A model generated the notes under the pieces. That model saw only the letters and a list, made by a program, of their open reading frames with translations. It was not told where the DNA came from and searched no databases. This document shows, in pieces, positions 10,258 through 22,026 of a stretch of DNA of 64,000 bases. Source of the stretch: Syngnathus acus (lineage: Eukaryota; Chordata; Actinopteri; Syngnathiformes; Syngnathidae); the NCBI RefSeq assembly GCF_901709675.1, contig NC_051089.1:21057508-21121507 (forward strand), given 5' to 3'. Made by a program: the position numbers and the translations under genes. Each line of letters begins with the position of its first letter. Position 1 is the stretch's first letter.

Positions 10258-10571
10258 TCGAGTATTCCTCGTCAGGCTAATGTAATTAGGAAAAGCTTGT
10301 CGCTTCTCGGGACGTACAAGTTCAGCCGCCTTCATCATGCATCGTTTAACAAAGTCACCATCGGAATACGGCTTTGATGCTAATGCTACTATTTCGCTTG
10401 CAATCAGGTAGCTGGCTTTTACTGCTGCTTCACTGACTTGTCGGCTCTGGTTGAAAGTTGACTGCCGTTTCCTCAGACCCGCCTGCAATTCGTTGATCTT
10501 ATCTCTTCTCAGTTGTCCTTGCAAGCCGTCATATTTTTCACTGTGAAGAGTCTCGTAGTGGCGTCGAATGT
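10258..10571 (-). pseudogene. hAT transposase relic, upstream piece
   Basis: The minus strand from 10524 reads KINELQAGLRKRQSTFNQ, then EAAVKASYLIASEIVALASKPYSDGDFVKRCM and ISLTRNT. This is the segment that precedes the catalytic domain in ZBED5/SCAND3-like hAT transposases. The protein continues at 280-78 across the Tc1-A insertion (SLTRNT, then VVERISDL). The upstream part of the gene is replaced at 10573 by a CCGTAATTTTCGG element. Confidence 0.75.
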
Positions 10572-10573
10572 TA

Positions 10574-11367
10574 CCGTAATTTTCGGACCATAAGTCGCGT
10601 TTTTTTTTATAGTTTGGGTGGGGAGGCGACTTATAATGAGGAGCGACTTATATGTGAATTTCTTCGAAAATTTTCAACAAAAAAAAAACAAAAAAAATTG
10701 GAACCGCGATGTAGCAAGGGATTACTGTAATTTGAATTTCAAGTGACGTCAGCAGCGCAGCGCAACGCGGCGCAACGTGGCGCAGCGCGGCGGTTGTTTA
10801 CAAAAAGGACAAAGATTGATCACGGGATGACGAAGATGATGAAGGGCACCACGTACTACCGGCATCATTAGCGGCTTTGTTTCTAAGTGACACGGAGGAC
10901 GAAGAGTTTGAAGGATTTAAGGATTTGGAGGGACACAGAAGGTTTGAAAAACTATTATGGCTTTTACGCACGCCCGGTCCTACTCTACGGAGCTCTCTTT
11001 CACCTCCGTGGATAGAAGTCGGGGGCCGGCGCTCGGCCGGGTGGCTGTCCGGGGACGGTGGATGGGGGTTGGTCATGGCTTTTACGCACGCCCGGTCCTA
11101 TTCTATGGATCTCTCTTCCACCTCCGTGGCTGGAAGTCCACGCCGCCACACGCCTGGAAGTTAGTTTTGTTAAATAAAGAGCCGTTTACCAAACCCACGT
11201 CTTTCCTTGTACTTTGTTAACGCTACAATATAGTTATGTACTAGATCTAACGACGAGGCTGACGTCAGGGTGCACGCGCGGCGTTGTTGACGAAGGACGA
11301 AGAATTTGATCGATGGATTTAATGATTTAGAGTGCACAGATGCTTTGATAATATTATTGCTTATATA
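10574..11367 (+). mobile_element. CCGTAATTTTCGG-family element, copy 2, right end lost
   Basis: The left end is typical (CCGTAATTTTCGGACCATAA) after TA (10572-10573). The interior has the pogo-like end, a short GC-rich repeat, the 118-bp module and the AATAAA segment. Unlike the other copies it retains a clear coding tail at about 10820-10960: LPASLAALFLSDTEDEEFEGF followed by KDLEGHRRFE, an acidic C-terminal tail like those of pogo-type transposases. The right part is missing after another element (11368-12159) inserted at its TATATA. Confidence 0.72.
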
Positions 11368-11516
11368 CCGTTTTTTCCATGTATAATGCGCAAAATTTAA
11401 CTAATTTATTGTCCTAAAATCTGGGGTGCGCATACATGGGTACAATTTTTTATTTTATTTATTTATTTATTTTTTTGTGAAGAAAATCATGGTACAACAA
11501 TTTTTGAAGAAAATCT

Positions 11517-11605
11517 TGTCACGGATGGAGTGTGGAAAGGAGCGGGGCGACCAAGTGCAGCTTGGACCAGGGTTTATTGGAGGAACTCAAAACACAGACT
11601 TGGTA
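11517..11605 (-). mobile_element. LTR fragment of the sushi-like family
   Basis: TGTCACGGATGGAG is followed by a segment close to the reverse complement of the LTR end at 51340-51423, including the 'accagggtttattgg' block. It is about 90 bp and truncated, with no partner LTR. Confidence 0.6.
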
Positions 11606-11791
11606 AACTAATTGTGATAAATAACTGGAACATCACTCAAATATTGGTGATCCCGTTGAGAGTCTCACATATTTCTTCGCTATCGAATTTGCTACTGCAT
11701 GCGCAGTGATACTGACCGGCAGAATAACATCCGGTTGTTCCCAAAGATGATCTTTTTTCTGAAATAATTTTATGTTTACGGACTTAAGTAA

Positions 11792-12035
11792 CCCGGCCGG
11801 GTCATACCAAAGACTATAAAAATGGGACCCATTGCCTCCCTGCTTGGCACTCAGCATTAAGGGTTGGAATTGGGAGGTTAGATCACCAAATGATTCCCGA
11901 GCGCGGCGCCGCTGCTGCTCACTGCTCCCCTCTCAAAATCACACAGGGATGGGTCAAATGCAGAGGACAAATTTCACCACACCCAGACGCGTGTGTGACG
12001 ATCATTGGGACTTTAAAAAAAATAAAATAATTTTT
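11792..12035 (+). mobile_element. tRNA-derived SINE, 5'-truncated
   Basis: The sequence matches the body and 3' part of the full SINE at 56017-56331, starting at ACCCGGCCGGGTCATACC and ending in an A/T-rich tail. The tRNA-like head with the pol III boxes is missing. Confidence 0.85.
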
Positions 12036-12161
12036 TTTTAAAAAAAAGTCAAAATTTGGGTGCGTATTATACATGGGTACAGGCTTTTTTCCAGCATCGA
12101 CATGCCATTTTTAGGGTGCGTATTATACATGGGGGCGCATTATACATGGAAAAAAATTGTA

Positions 12162-13059
12162 TATAATTGTTGATGTTGAGAAATGATCCCCAGAAGCATT
12201 TATGATAAACAGTGTATTTTCAAAATGAGTCAATATTCAAGAAAACCTTCAAACTGGGTGTGTTATCAAATTCGACAAATTCAACCAACTGCAAGTAAAC
12301 ATGTTAGAATGAAGCTGTGTGTGACTCACACATACCTAATAATGAGTTTTAAATGTTGCTGAGTTTCTCACTGGGCACTAATGCCAGTCATCTGATGCAA
12401 AAAGGTGACCAGTGAGCACTCACGTCATTAAAGGTCAAACACAGATACTTACTCCTGAGCCAGACTCTGCCTCGTCATTGGAAAACCACTTCAGCATGGT
12501 TCAGACCTTAAAACACAGCAAACACAAACTTTAAACATTGAAAATCCGTAAGCAGTCATTCATCAAGGCTTTAGTAGACTGAGGTTTATTATCATGTGGA
12601 ACATGCTATTAAAACAAACGAGTCAAAGAAAAGAAAACACAAAGGTCACTGACATAAGCTAAAACTGACTGCATTAATAAGTTTAAAAACAAAACCACTG
12701 AAAATTAACCAGCAAAATTCAGGCATTGTTTTATTTTTGTGTTGCAACAGAATTACTCTAAAATAAAAATGGCCTGGACGGATACAATGTGGTACCCATA
12801 ATTTGTTCTTGCGCAATCTTTTGATTGATTCATTCATTGCAAACAATTTCTGTAACTCTCATTCAGCATGTCTCAACAGTTAGTTTGGCCCAGTACTGAT
12901 GAGGGAAATTGCTCCATACAAACTCCTCAAATTTTAGGGGTGCCTTCTTGAGGATGTTGGATTGTTTTTTTCCAGAGATGTCCAATCATGTTTACATCAC
13001 TTGTCAACATTAAATTCAGAAAATTGCAGTTTGATCAAATTGAACTTAAATTGATAGAG
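12162..13059. other. no gene seen
   Basis: This is AT-rich single-copy-looking sequence with no frame I recognise and no clear repeat. It lies between two TA-target elements. Confidence 0.5.
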
Positions 13060-13061
13060 TA

Positions 13062-14899
13062 CCGTATTTTCCGCCCTAAAAGGCGCACCTAAAAACCTAA
13101 AATTTTCTCAAAAGCCGACAGTGCGCCTTATAGGCCAGTGCGCCTTATATATGGATCAACTGATGAATTTGTTGATCCATACTGGTTGTACACAGTGCTC
13201 TGCCAAAATGTTTCAGTACGTTTTAGTACGACTAATAAATTACAAGGTCGCATCGCTTCCCAGCATTACGGCAACTGTAGTCAGGGGGCGTCACCGAATA
13301 GCTGTTGTACCCGCGAGGCTATTTCCTGTCAAAATAGGCTGCTCTGTTAATGTTTCGAGTAAATCTACGGATCGATATGGAAGGGAAACATAGGTAAGTA
13401 GTACCAATGCGTTAGATCGAACTTTAGTCAGTTCCGATCATTTTATAGGAGATCGTTTGAGAAACGCGATTGTTTACACTTTGCTGAGGCTCATGGGAGA
13501 TTGCGAGGTGAGGCTCGTGAGACTTTGCGGATGGCTAATGCTATTGCGATAGCTGCTATACGTACCAGGCTATTTCATGTCAAAATAGGCTGCTCTGTTA
13601 ATGTTTCGAGTAAATCTACGGATCGATATGGAAGGGAAACATAGGTAAGTAGTACCAATGCGTTGGATCGAACTTTAGTCAGTTCCGATCATTTTATAGG
13701 AGATCGTTTGAGAAACGCGATTGTTTACACTTTGCTGAGGCTCATGGGAGATTGCGAGGTGAGGCTCGTGAGACTTTGCGGATGGCTAATGCTATTGCGA
13801 TAGCTGCTATACGTACCAGGCTATTTCATGTCAAAATAGGCTGCTCTGTTAATGTTTCGAGTAAATCTACGGATCGATATGGAAGGGAAACATAGGTAAG
13901 TAGTACCAATGCGTTAGATCGAACTTTAGTCAGTTCCGATCATTTTATAGGAGATCGTTTGAGAAACGCGATTGTTTACACTTTGCTGAGGCTCATGGGA
14001 GATTGCGAGGTGAGGCTCGTGAGACTTTGCGGATGGCTAATGCTATTGCGATAGCTGCTATACGTACCAGGCTATTTCATGCCAAAATAGGCTGCTCTGT
14101 TAATGTTTCGAGTAAATCTACGGATCGATATGGAAGGGAAACATAGGTAAGTAGTACCAATGCGTTGGATCGAACTTTAGTCAGTTCCGATCATTTTATA
14201 GGAGATCGTTTGAGAAACGCGATTGTTTACACTTTGCTGAGGCTCATGGGAGATTGCGAGGTGAGGCTCGTGAGACTTTGCGGATGGCTAATGCTATTGC
14301 GATAGCTGCTATACGTACCAGGCTATTTCATGTCAAAATAGGCTGCTCTGTTAATGTTTCGAGTAAATCTACGGATCGATATGGAAGGGAAACATAGGTA
14401 AGTAGTACCAATGCGTTAGATCGAACTTTAGTCAGTTCCGATCATTTTATAGGAGATCGTTTGAGAAACGCGATTGTTTACACTTCGCTGAGGCTCGTGA
14501 GACTTTGCGGATGGCTAATGCTATTGCGATAGCTGCTATACGTACCAGGCTATTTCATGTCAAAATAGGCTGCTCTGTTAATGTTTCGAGTAAATCTACG
14601 GATCGATATGGAAGGGAAACATAGGTAAGTAGTACCAATGCGTTAGATCGAACTTTAGTCAGTTCTGATCATTTTATAGGAGATCGTTTGAGAAACGCGA
14701 TTGTTTACAGAGGGCTCGTTGGTTATTGGCTAGTGGATGCATACCGTAACCCTAGTCAACCTCAGTTTGATGCAGTATAGCTTCTATTTTATGCGCCTTA
14801 TAAGCCGGTGCGCCTTATATATGGACAAAGTTTTAAAATGGGCCGTTCATTGAAGGTGCGCCTTATAACCCGGTGCGCCTTTTAGGGCGGAAAATACGG
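13062..14899 (+). mobile_element. CCGTATTTTCC-family element, copy 2
   Basis: The ends are CCGTATTTTCCGCCCTAAAA and GGGCGGAAAATACGG, flanked by TA (13060-13061, 14900-14901). The layout matches copy 1 (7126-9136): a folding left end, a short unique region, a 251-bp tandem array, then paired GTGCGCCTTATA motifs at the right end. No transposase is encoded. Confidence 0.92.
13317..14705. repeat. 251-bp tandem repeat array, six units
   Basis: GGCTATTTC starts lie at 13317, 13568, 13819, 14070, 14321 and 14548. Four spacings are 251 bp; the last is 227 bp because one unit lacks a 24-bp internal duplication. Units share private variants (for example GCTATTGCGATAG instead of GCTATAACGATAG at 7381-8945), so the arrays evolved separately. 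Confidence 0.95.
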
Positions 14900-14901
14900 T
14901 A

Positions 14902-15934
14902 ATTGCAGAGATGTGCATTTATTTTGTCTGTCCTCAGTCCTTGACCTGGCCACCCTTCCATCATCATCCCTTTATGCATATTAATAAAATAATCACACCC
15001 CATCCCCGTCCATCCTCATCATTGAAAAGGGCTTCTGTTACCGCTCCATACGGTCGTACATAGTCAGTGTGGGAAAAGTCATAGTCCAACACCCAATTTG
15101 ATTAAAATGGTGGAGTGCATATACCTACACTATAAAGTGGCTGCCAAATAGCTTTACAAAGCCTCACATTCGCTTATTTATACTTACAACCTTAAAGCGG
15201 CAAAAAGTTTTACGTTTAAAATGGCTTACTTTGACCAGGATCCCACTCTGCATTGTAGCCAAGTGTAGAATCAAATCCGAGGTTTCATAATACACAATAA
15301 TAAACATTTAAACCTCAGCATTAGGCTAATTTACAATTCAAATCCATTTAATTTAGGGAACCTATTTTCAGGTTACCATTTACATGATGATGACGTTATA
15401 AAATGTTGTAAGACGTTGTACGACACGGCAGAAAAACAAAAAGTAGGGATTAATGTGTTATTAATATTTGGTTGGAGTCAATTTTATTTCAGTCATTGTT
15501 AATCTCTCATAAATAGGATTTTAGAAAAATCATTTTACTTCACTTAAGTCTCCATTTTCCATCGCCTGTATGAAGAAACAAACTAATTTACCGGTGGTTG
15601 CATCAAAGGGAATGTGACGTCCACAGTGTTTCTGGTTACTGTATTTGCCACACAAATGACAGAGCATTTATGGAGATAGAATTTAGCTAGAATGAGGAGC
15701 AAATTTATAACGATGAATACATCTAAGGTGGCACAGTGCCACACGTGAGCAAGTCCGCCACACAGTTCAGAGGTTTAGTTTGTGTTTTAATTTAATTCAA
15801 TTTGCTTTGTTACTTACTTTGTTTGTTCATAAAAAGTTGAAGTAATTTCTAGTTTCTTCAGTTTTCAGTGCAGACACTTTAAAAAAAGACAATTTGGAAA
15901 CAATTGAAAAAATAAATGCTGATAATAATTTAGA
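14902..15934. other. no gene seen
   Basis: AT-rich sequence without a recognisable coding segment or repeat. It may be unique host DNA. Confidence 0.5.
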
Positions 15935-15936
15935 TA

Positions 15937-17387
15937 CCGTAATTTTCGGACTATAAGTCGCGGTTTTTTTCATAGTTTGGGTGGGGGGGCGACTTATACT
16001 CAGGAGCGACTTATATGTGTTTTTTTTTTTCAAAAAATTTCAAAAAAAAATTTCAAAAAAAAAAAAAATGAAACCGCGATAAACGAACCGCAATGTAGCA
16101 AGGGATTACTGTAATTTGAATTTCAAGTGACGACAGCAGCGCGAAACCATCTGCGTCACTCCAATTCATTAAATCCATCAATCGTCCTTTGTCAACAATG
16201 CGTGCGCGCCGCTGACGGCTTTTGCACTTAAAAATATTCCACAGGCCCATATAACGATATATAAATTATATATCAAATAACTATTATATAAGCAATAATG
16301 TTATCAAACCATCTGTGCACTCTAAATCATTAAATCCATCGATCCGCTGGACGAGTCGATCTTTGTCCTTTATGTAAACAACCGTCGCGCTGCTGACGCG
16401 CGACGGCGACGTCGCGTCGCGCTGCTGTCGCGCTCGCTGCTGTCGCGCGTCACTCGTCCAGCTTACTTTCACTTTCGTGGATTGAAGTCGGGCGCCGGCG
16501 CTCGGCCGGGTGGCTGTCCAGGGACGGTGGATGGTGCTCGGACAATGCTTTTACGCACGCCCGGTCCTACTCTACCGAGCTGCCTTTCAGCTCCGTGGAT
16601 GGAAGTCGAGGCCCGGCACTCAGCCGGGTGGCTGTCCGAGGACGGTGCATGGGGCTCGGTCATGGCTTCTACGCACGCCCGGTCCTATCGTATGGAGCTC
16701 TCGTCCACTTCCGTGGCTGGACGTCCACGCCGCCACACGCCTGTAAGTTTGTTTTGTTAAATAAAGAGCCGTTTACCAAACCCACGTCTTTCCTTGAACT
16801 TTGTTAACGCTACAATATAGTTATATAGTAGATCTGTGGAATAACGACGAGGCTGACGTCAGGGCGCACGCGCGGCGATGTTGACAAAGGACGAGGAATT
16901 TGATCGATGGATTTAATGATTTAGAGTGCACAGATGGTTTGATAACATTATTGCTTATATAATAGTTATTTGATATATAATTTATATATCGTTATATGGG
17001 CCTGTGGAATATTTTTAAGTGCAAGAGCCGTCAGCGGCGCGCACGCATTGTTGACAAAGGACGATTGATGGATTTAATGAATTGGAGTGACGCAGATGGT
17101 TTTATTAACGTGTTATTTATGTAATAGTTTTTTGAATAACTCTGAATTTTACGTCAGGGCCGTTCTCAGCTCTTAGTTTGTGTTTATGTCACGTTAGCAT
17201 AGCTATCGTTTAGCCTGTTGTTGCTCGTTCATGACTGTTCTTGGTGTTGGATTTTGTCGAATAAATTGCCCCCCAAAATGCGACGTATACTCCGGAGCGA
17301 CTTATATATGTTTTTTTTCACTTTTTTGGGCATTTTATGGCTGGTGCGACTTATACTCCGGTGCGACTTATAGTCCGAAAATTACGG
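15937..17387 (+). mobile_element. CCGTAATTTTCGG-family element, copy 3, with inverted duplication
   Basis: Complete ends (CCGTAATTTTCGG and CCGAAAATTACGG) are flanked by TA (15935-15936, 17388-17389). About 200 bp at 16143-16345 is the reverse complement of about 16900-17100 in the same copy, so it could form a long hairpin with the 118-bp modules in the loop. Position 17122 is the uninterrupted TA target corresponding to the insertion in copy 1. Confidence 0.9.
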
Positions 17388-17389
17388 TA

Positions 17390-19007
17390 ATTTGTCGATT
17401 GGAGAAACATGTGAAAACCAAGATTGAATTTAGGGATTGATAAAAACAAAACAAAAAAAAAAACATGTAAAATCACAAATACATTAGCGGATCCAAAAAA
17501 CTCGACAATAATGGATGTATTTGTGGATCTGAAAAACAAATTAGGGAAATCGCGTATAATTGTTGGATAAAAAAAAAAAAAAAAGAGGCAAAAATCAATG
17601 AATAGTTTTGACACAAATCTTGCCCCATAGTAGCGTAAACTCATCTAACTGACAAGCGTACGCGTTCACAAGGAAAAGACGGAGTTGACGTCCAGCATGG
17701 TCCACCGCATGGGACTGTGGGAGTTTTACCGAACATCGAAACCTTGCATACGAGACCAAGAGTCGGTAGTGATCTGGCTGTCCAAATCGGAACAGAATGA
17801 GGGAACCACTTTTAATGATAAATATAGTGCGGGACTAAAGTGATTGAGGGACAATGGTGAACATTCGGACACAGCCAATAAATTGACATTGAGCTCGTTA
17901 ACTTACTAAACAGACCTGGCTGATACAGGAACAATCAGGTCTGACCGGTTTCTCTTCACATACCAGAGAAAACTGCGTGTATTAGTAACTTGGAAAAAGA
18001 CGCAAGAACTGAACTATTGCATTGGCATTAGCAAGTGCCCTTTGTTAAAGCACACGATAGAAGTAGTTTATCGTCAAGCCACTTAAATCCCAAATTAATA
18101 CCTGCTCCTCCGAGCTTGCTACTTGCTAACTTGCGCCATAATATAGCTGGCCTTTACAATAACTTCGATTTGATATGGGCCTTTGTCCACATACAGACCA
18201 CCAGCTCAAGGCATACAAGTTAATAAAAACTACGGGCTTGACAACTTATCGCGCTAGCACAAAGCTAATACAACTAGCGTCGTACTCGAATGAGCAAATG
18301 CGCTCTTACAAGCTACCCACAATCGATCATGAAAATTTACTTACCGGCCGGGCACATACGTTTATGACGATTTCATGGAGAGTTTCCCCATTTGAGCATA
18401 TCGCCAGGAATGCATGACCATTTTATTCCAGCAACGACAACATTGCACCTAGAATATCAAAATGAATCGAGCAAAATTGTCAACAAGACACTAGCAGCTG
18501 TGGAATTGGCGCATGCGCAAATCCTTCCGCTATGCTGCCAGCCTGCACACTGGCATACCACTCAGCATTTCAAGTATGAAAATAAGAGGGGAAAAAACAC
18601 CGAAACTATTTGTCAGTCCTCGCGTGGATATGTTATTTTAAAACATTTCTTACCAGATTGAAAGTTGAAAATGCGTTGCTCTCTTTGACGATGCTATATT
18701 AATGCGTTATTGTTGTTTTTATAAGTGACCGATAGTCAGTCTCATCTCTGTGGGAAATATTTTTGCCGAGATATTTTATGCTTACAAAAATAGTCGAATT
18801 GGTAACTTTATCTTTAATGCATAAAACAACGTCACGCAATTTTAATGCTAGAATATAACAAATAATTTGAAAAAATCTTAACAAAATAACAGTCATGAGA
18901 CTGTTTCGCTATTGTTTAACAAATCATGTGAGTGACTTGCTTTTGCAACATCTAACTTTATTGGACAAACAGAAATAATTTAAAAGTGTATATATATTAT
19001 ATATATA
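17390..19007. other. no gene seen
   Basis: Mixed-composition sequence with no recognised product. It ends in an AT microsatellite (18990-19009) that served as the target of a Tc1 element. Confidence 0.5.
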
Positions 19008-19229
19008 TACAGTGCCTTGCGAAAGTATTCGGCCCCCTTGAACCTTTCAACATTTCGCCACATTTCAGGCTTCAAACATAAAGATATAAAAGTTTAATTT
19101 TTTTGTCAAGAATCAACAACAAGTGGGACACAATCGTGAAGTGGAACGAAATTTATTGGATAATTTAAAAATTTTTAACAAATAAAAAACTGAAAAGTGG
19201 GGCGTGCAATATTATTCGGCCCCCTTGCG

Positions 19230-20109
19230 CTAATACTTTGTAGCGCCACCTTTTGCTGCAATTACAGCTGCAAGTCGCTTGGGGTATGTCTCTATCAGTT
19301 TTGCACATCGAGAGACTGGAATTCTTGCCCATTCTTCCTTGCAAAACAGCTCGAGCTCAGTGAGGTTGGATGGAGAGCGTTTGTGAACAGCAGTCTTCAG
19401 CTCTTTCCACAGATTCTCGATTGGATTCAGGTCTGGACTTTGACTTGGCCATTCTAACACCTGGATACGTCTATTTGTGAACCATTCCATTGTAGATTTG
19501 GCTTTATGTTTTGGATCATTGTCCTGTTGGAAGATAAATCTCCGTCCCAGTCTCAGGTCTTTTGCAGACTCCAACAGGTTTTCTTCCAGAATGGTCCTGT
19601 ATTTGGCTCCATCCATCTTCCCATCAATTTTAGCCATCTTCCCTGTCCCTGCTGAAGAAAAGCAGGCCCAAACCATGATGCTGCCACCACCATGTTTGAC
19701 AGTGGGGATGGTGTGTTCAGGGTGATGAGCTGTGTTGCTTTTACGCCAAACATATCGTTTTGCATTGTGGCCAAAAAGTTCGATTTTGGTTTCATCTGAC
19801 CAGAGCACCTTCTTCCACATGTTTGGTGTGTCTCCCAGGTGGCTTGTGGCAAACTTTAAACGAGACTTTTTATGGATATCTTTGAGAAATGGCTTTCTTC
19901 TTGCCATTCTTCCATAAAGGCCAGATTTGTGCAGTGCACGACTGATTGTTGTCCTATGGACAGACTCTCCCACCTCAGCTGTAGTTATCTGCAGTTCATC
20001 CAGAGTGATCATGGGCCTCTTGGCTGCATCTCTGATCAGTCTTCTCCTTGTTTGAGATGAAGGTTTGGAGGGACGGCCGGGTCTTGGTAGATTTGCAGTG
20101 GTCTGATAC
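19230..20109 (-). pseudogene. Tc1-C transposase, main part
   Basis: This minus-strand frame of about 290 codons has no stop. It holds the second DNA-binding helix-turn-helix (SSQTRRRLIRDAAKRPMITL and ISRALHKSGLYGR), VLWSDETKIELFG with the first Asp, GGGSIMVWACFSSAG, FQQDNDPKHKAK with the second Asp, and WPSQSPDLNPIENLWKELK with the third acidic block. It ends in GGATKY. The N-terminal 48 codons lie at 33518-33661, beyond the LTR element. Together they give about 340 residues, the normal Tc1 length, so the gene looks to have been intact until the LTR element cut it. Confidence 0.92.
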
Positions 20110-21307
20110 TGTTGGATTTTGTCCACAATTTAGGGAGCGCGCTATATGCGCCTCACGGCAAAAGCCATTGCCAATCACCTGTTATCCAATTTACTCACTG
20201 CGTGCTCGTTTGATTTCTTCAGATTTAGGAAAATGCTAAGACACTGAAGCAGAAATTAGACTTACACAGGTTGGTTGAGTTCAATCACAATTCTTGTTAA
20301 GAAAGCTCTGTTTTCAGGAAAGTACAATACAGCGCTGGGCCTTTCAAGAGCAGAAAGTCTCCATTCAGAAAAGGCAACGTTCAAGGTTCTTTGGTCAGCT
20401 TATATTCAGTTGCACAGGCCGGTGTGGGGCGAGTTTGATGGGTGATGAGTCGTTGGGGTGGGGCGAGTTCGCAGTAGAGTTTGATTCAATGGGAGTGGGT
20501 GCTGATTATGGGCGATTCGGTGTGTGTGGGGGCTGTTGTCTTCCATCCCGTCTTTTCGGCCTTGGCGATCATCTTTGGCCGAGTCCTTGGCCGACTCCCT
20601 CTGGCACCTGCTGGTCTTTATCTCCAAGTGACCTTCGTGTAAACATTCTCCTCCATCCTTGCACATACACTGTCGTACCTCATCCATTCGTCATTCTTTC
20701 AATTTTGTCATTTTGTACGGAATTATGTGAGCTTCTGGCTGTGACATCATCAATTTATTAATGTTCCCTGACTGTGCAAAGTTTGTTCTCACCACTTACC
20801 AAGTTTTTGTTTGTTTGTTCTTTTGATACTCCATGTCTTTGCTTACGTCATTATATTCTTAGTTTAATCATGCTTCCAACCACATCCCCTCTTTGTTAGG
20901 CAAAATATCTCCCTCTGTGCAGAACGTTCAGTAGTAATCGAAAAGCTGGCGTCTAGCATTAGTCAAAACATAAGATACAATCAAGTACTGAACATTTTTA
21001 GACGACTTTGGCAGTGTCCGTGATTTAGAGAAAAAACATCAGGCATGCATTACACAGTTCCTTAAGGGTCATTAAGCTATTTAGGCAATATATCAAAAAA
21101 CATGTGTTATTTCACAGAAATACATATTGAATCGTGAAGTTGTAGCAACCTCTGTTATTATCATATCAAAGAATGTCTAGTTATGTCTTCTTTATTGGTT
21201 GACTACGTGAATATACTTGTCTGCTTATATACTTTATCCAAAGAGATGTGAGCGTATCTGTTATTGTGGCTAGGCGGTTTTTTTTGTTTTTTGACCCCAT
21301 TCCTTCA
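20110..21307 (-). repeat. LTR, 3' copy in element orientation
   Basis: This 1198-bp LTR begins TGTTGG and ends CTTCA on the plus strand. It differs from the partner LTR at roughly ten positions that I could count. A 155-codon frame (20294-20761) is open in both copies, antisense to the element, and has no recognised product. Confidence 0.92.
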
Positions 21308-21356
21308 CACCCTCTGTTGACCTCAGTTTCACTGAGGTCACCAAAACCATTGATAC

Positions 21357-21748
21357 TGTCAGGCTTCGGGGTGGAGTAATGGAGCGAGGCGACCAAGTGC
21401 AGCTTGGACCAGGGTTTATTGTGGAAACCAAAATACAAACCCGGCAAACTGACGTGACTAAACAAAACCAAAAGGACAGACTCGGCAAGCTGACGTGGCT
21501 AAACAACAAACTAACAGGACTAACCGACCAAAACGTGAAACAAAGCACAGGCACCAAACAAACCGAGCGACAGTGAGACATGCATTGTCCGCACATCTCA
21601 AGCAATGCTCCGACATAGAGTGACACGCAAACAGAACTTAAATACAACACAGGTAATGAGAGGCAGGTGCGTGTGATCACACAAATCAAGGGCACACAGG
21701 AAGGGAGGGGCGAGCACACAGACACAGAACTGGGGACGAGACATGACA
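21357..21748 (-). mobile_element. solo LTR of the sushi-like family
   Basis: TGTCAGGCTTCG...GACATGACA is flanked by a perfect 5-bp duplication GATAC (21352-21356, 21749-21753). Its interior matches the reverse complement of the LTR at 51014-51423 (the accagggtttattg block, the ttaaatacaacacagg block and the gcgagcacacagac block). It probably arose by recombination between two LTRs. Confidence 0.9.
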
Positions 21749-22026
21749 GATACCACCAGGGTCCCTCTGTTGGCACACCACGTCCCTCTGTGGAGCCGCT
21801 TCAAGTCCCTCTGTGGGGCCGCCAACGAGTGAGAAAAATAAATATACCGTAATTTTCGGAGTATAAGTCGCACCGGAGTATAAGTCGCACCAGCCATAAA
21901 ATGCCCAAAAAAGTGAAAAAAAACATATATAAGTCGCTCCGGAGTATAAGTCGCATTTTGGGGGGCAATTTATTCGACAAAATCCAACACCAAGAACAGT
22001 TATGAACGAGCAACAACAGGCTAAAC

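Larger units (their letters stand above)
11368..12159 (+). mobile_element. TA-target DNA element, CCATGTATAATGCGC family
   Basis: The ends are CCGTTTTTTCCATGTATAAT on the left and, reverse-complemented, CAATTTTTTTCCATGTATAA on the right, flanked by TA. The left end folds: CCATGTATAATGCGC (11377-11391) pairs with GCGCATACATGG (11428-11439). The right end also has two ATTATACATGG repeats. Inside are an LTR fragment (11517-11600) and a SINE fragment (11792-12035). Confidence 0.75.

Noticed and set aside
7381-14705. Regular direct repeats that might suggest a CRISPR-like array
   Set aside because: Units are 251 bp and contiguous without spacers, in a vertebrate genome, inside transposon ends.
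20294-20761. 155-codon frame present twice (also 32501-32968)
   Set aside because: It lies in the two copies of an LTR, antisense to the element; its conservation reflects LTR identity and no domain is recognisable.
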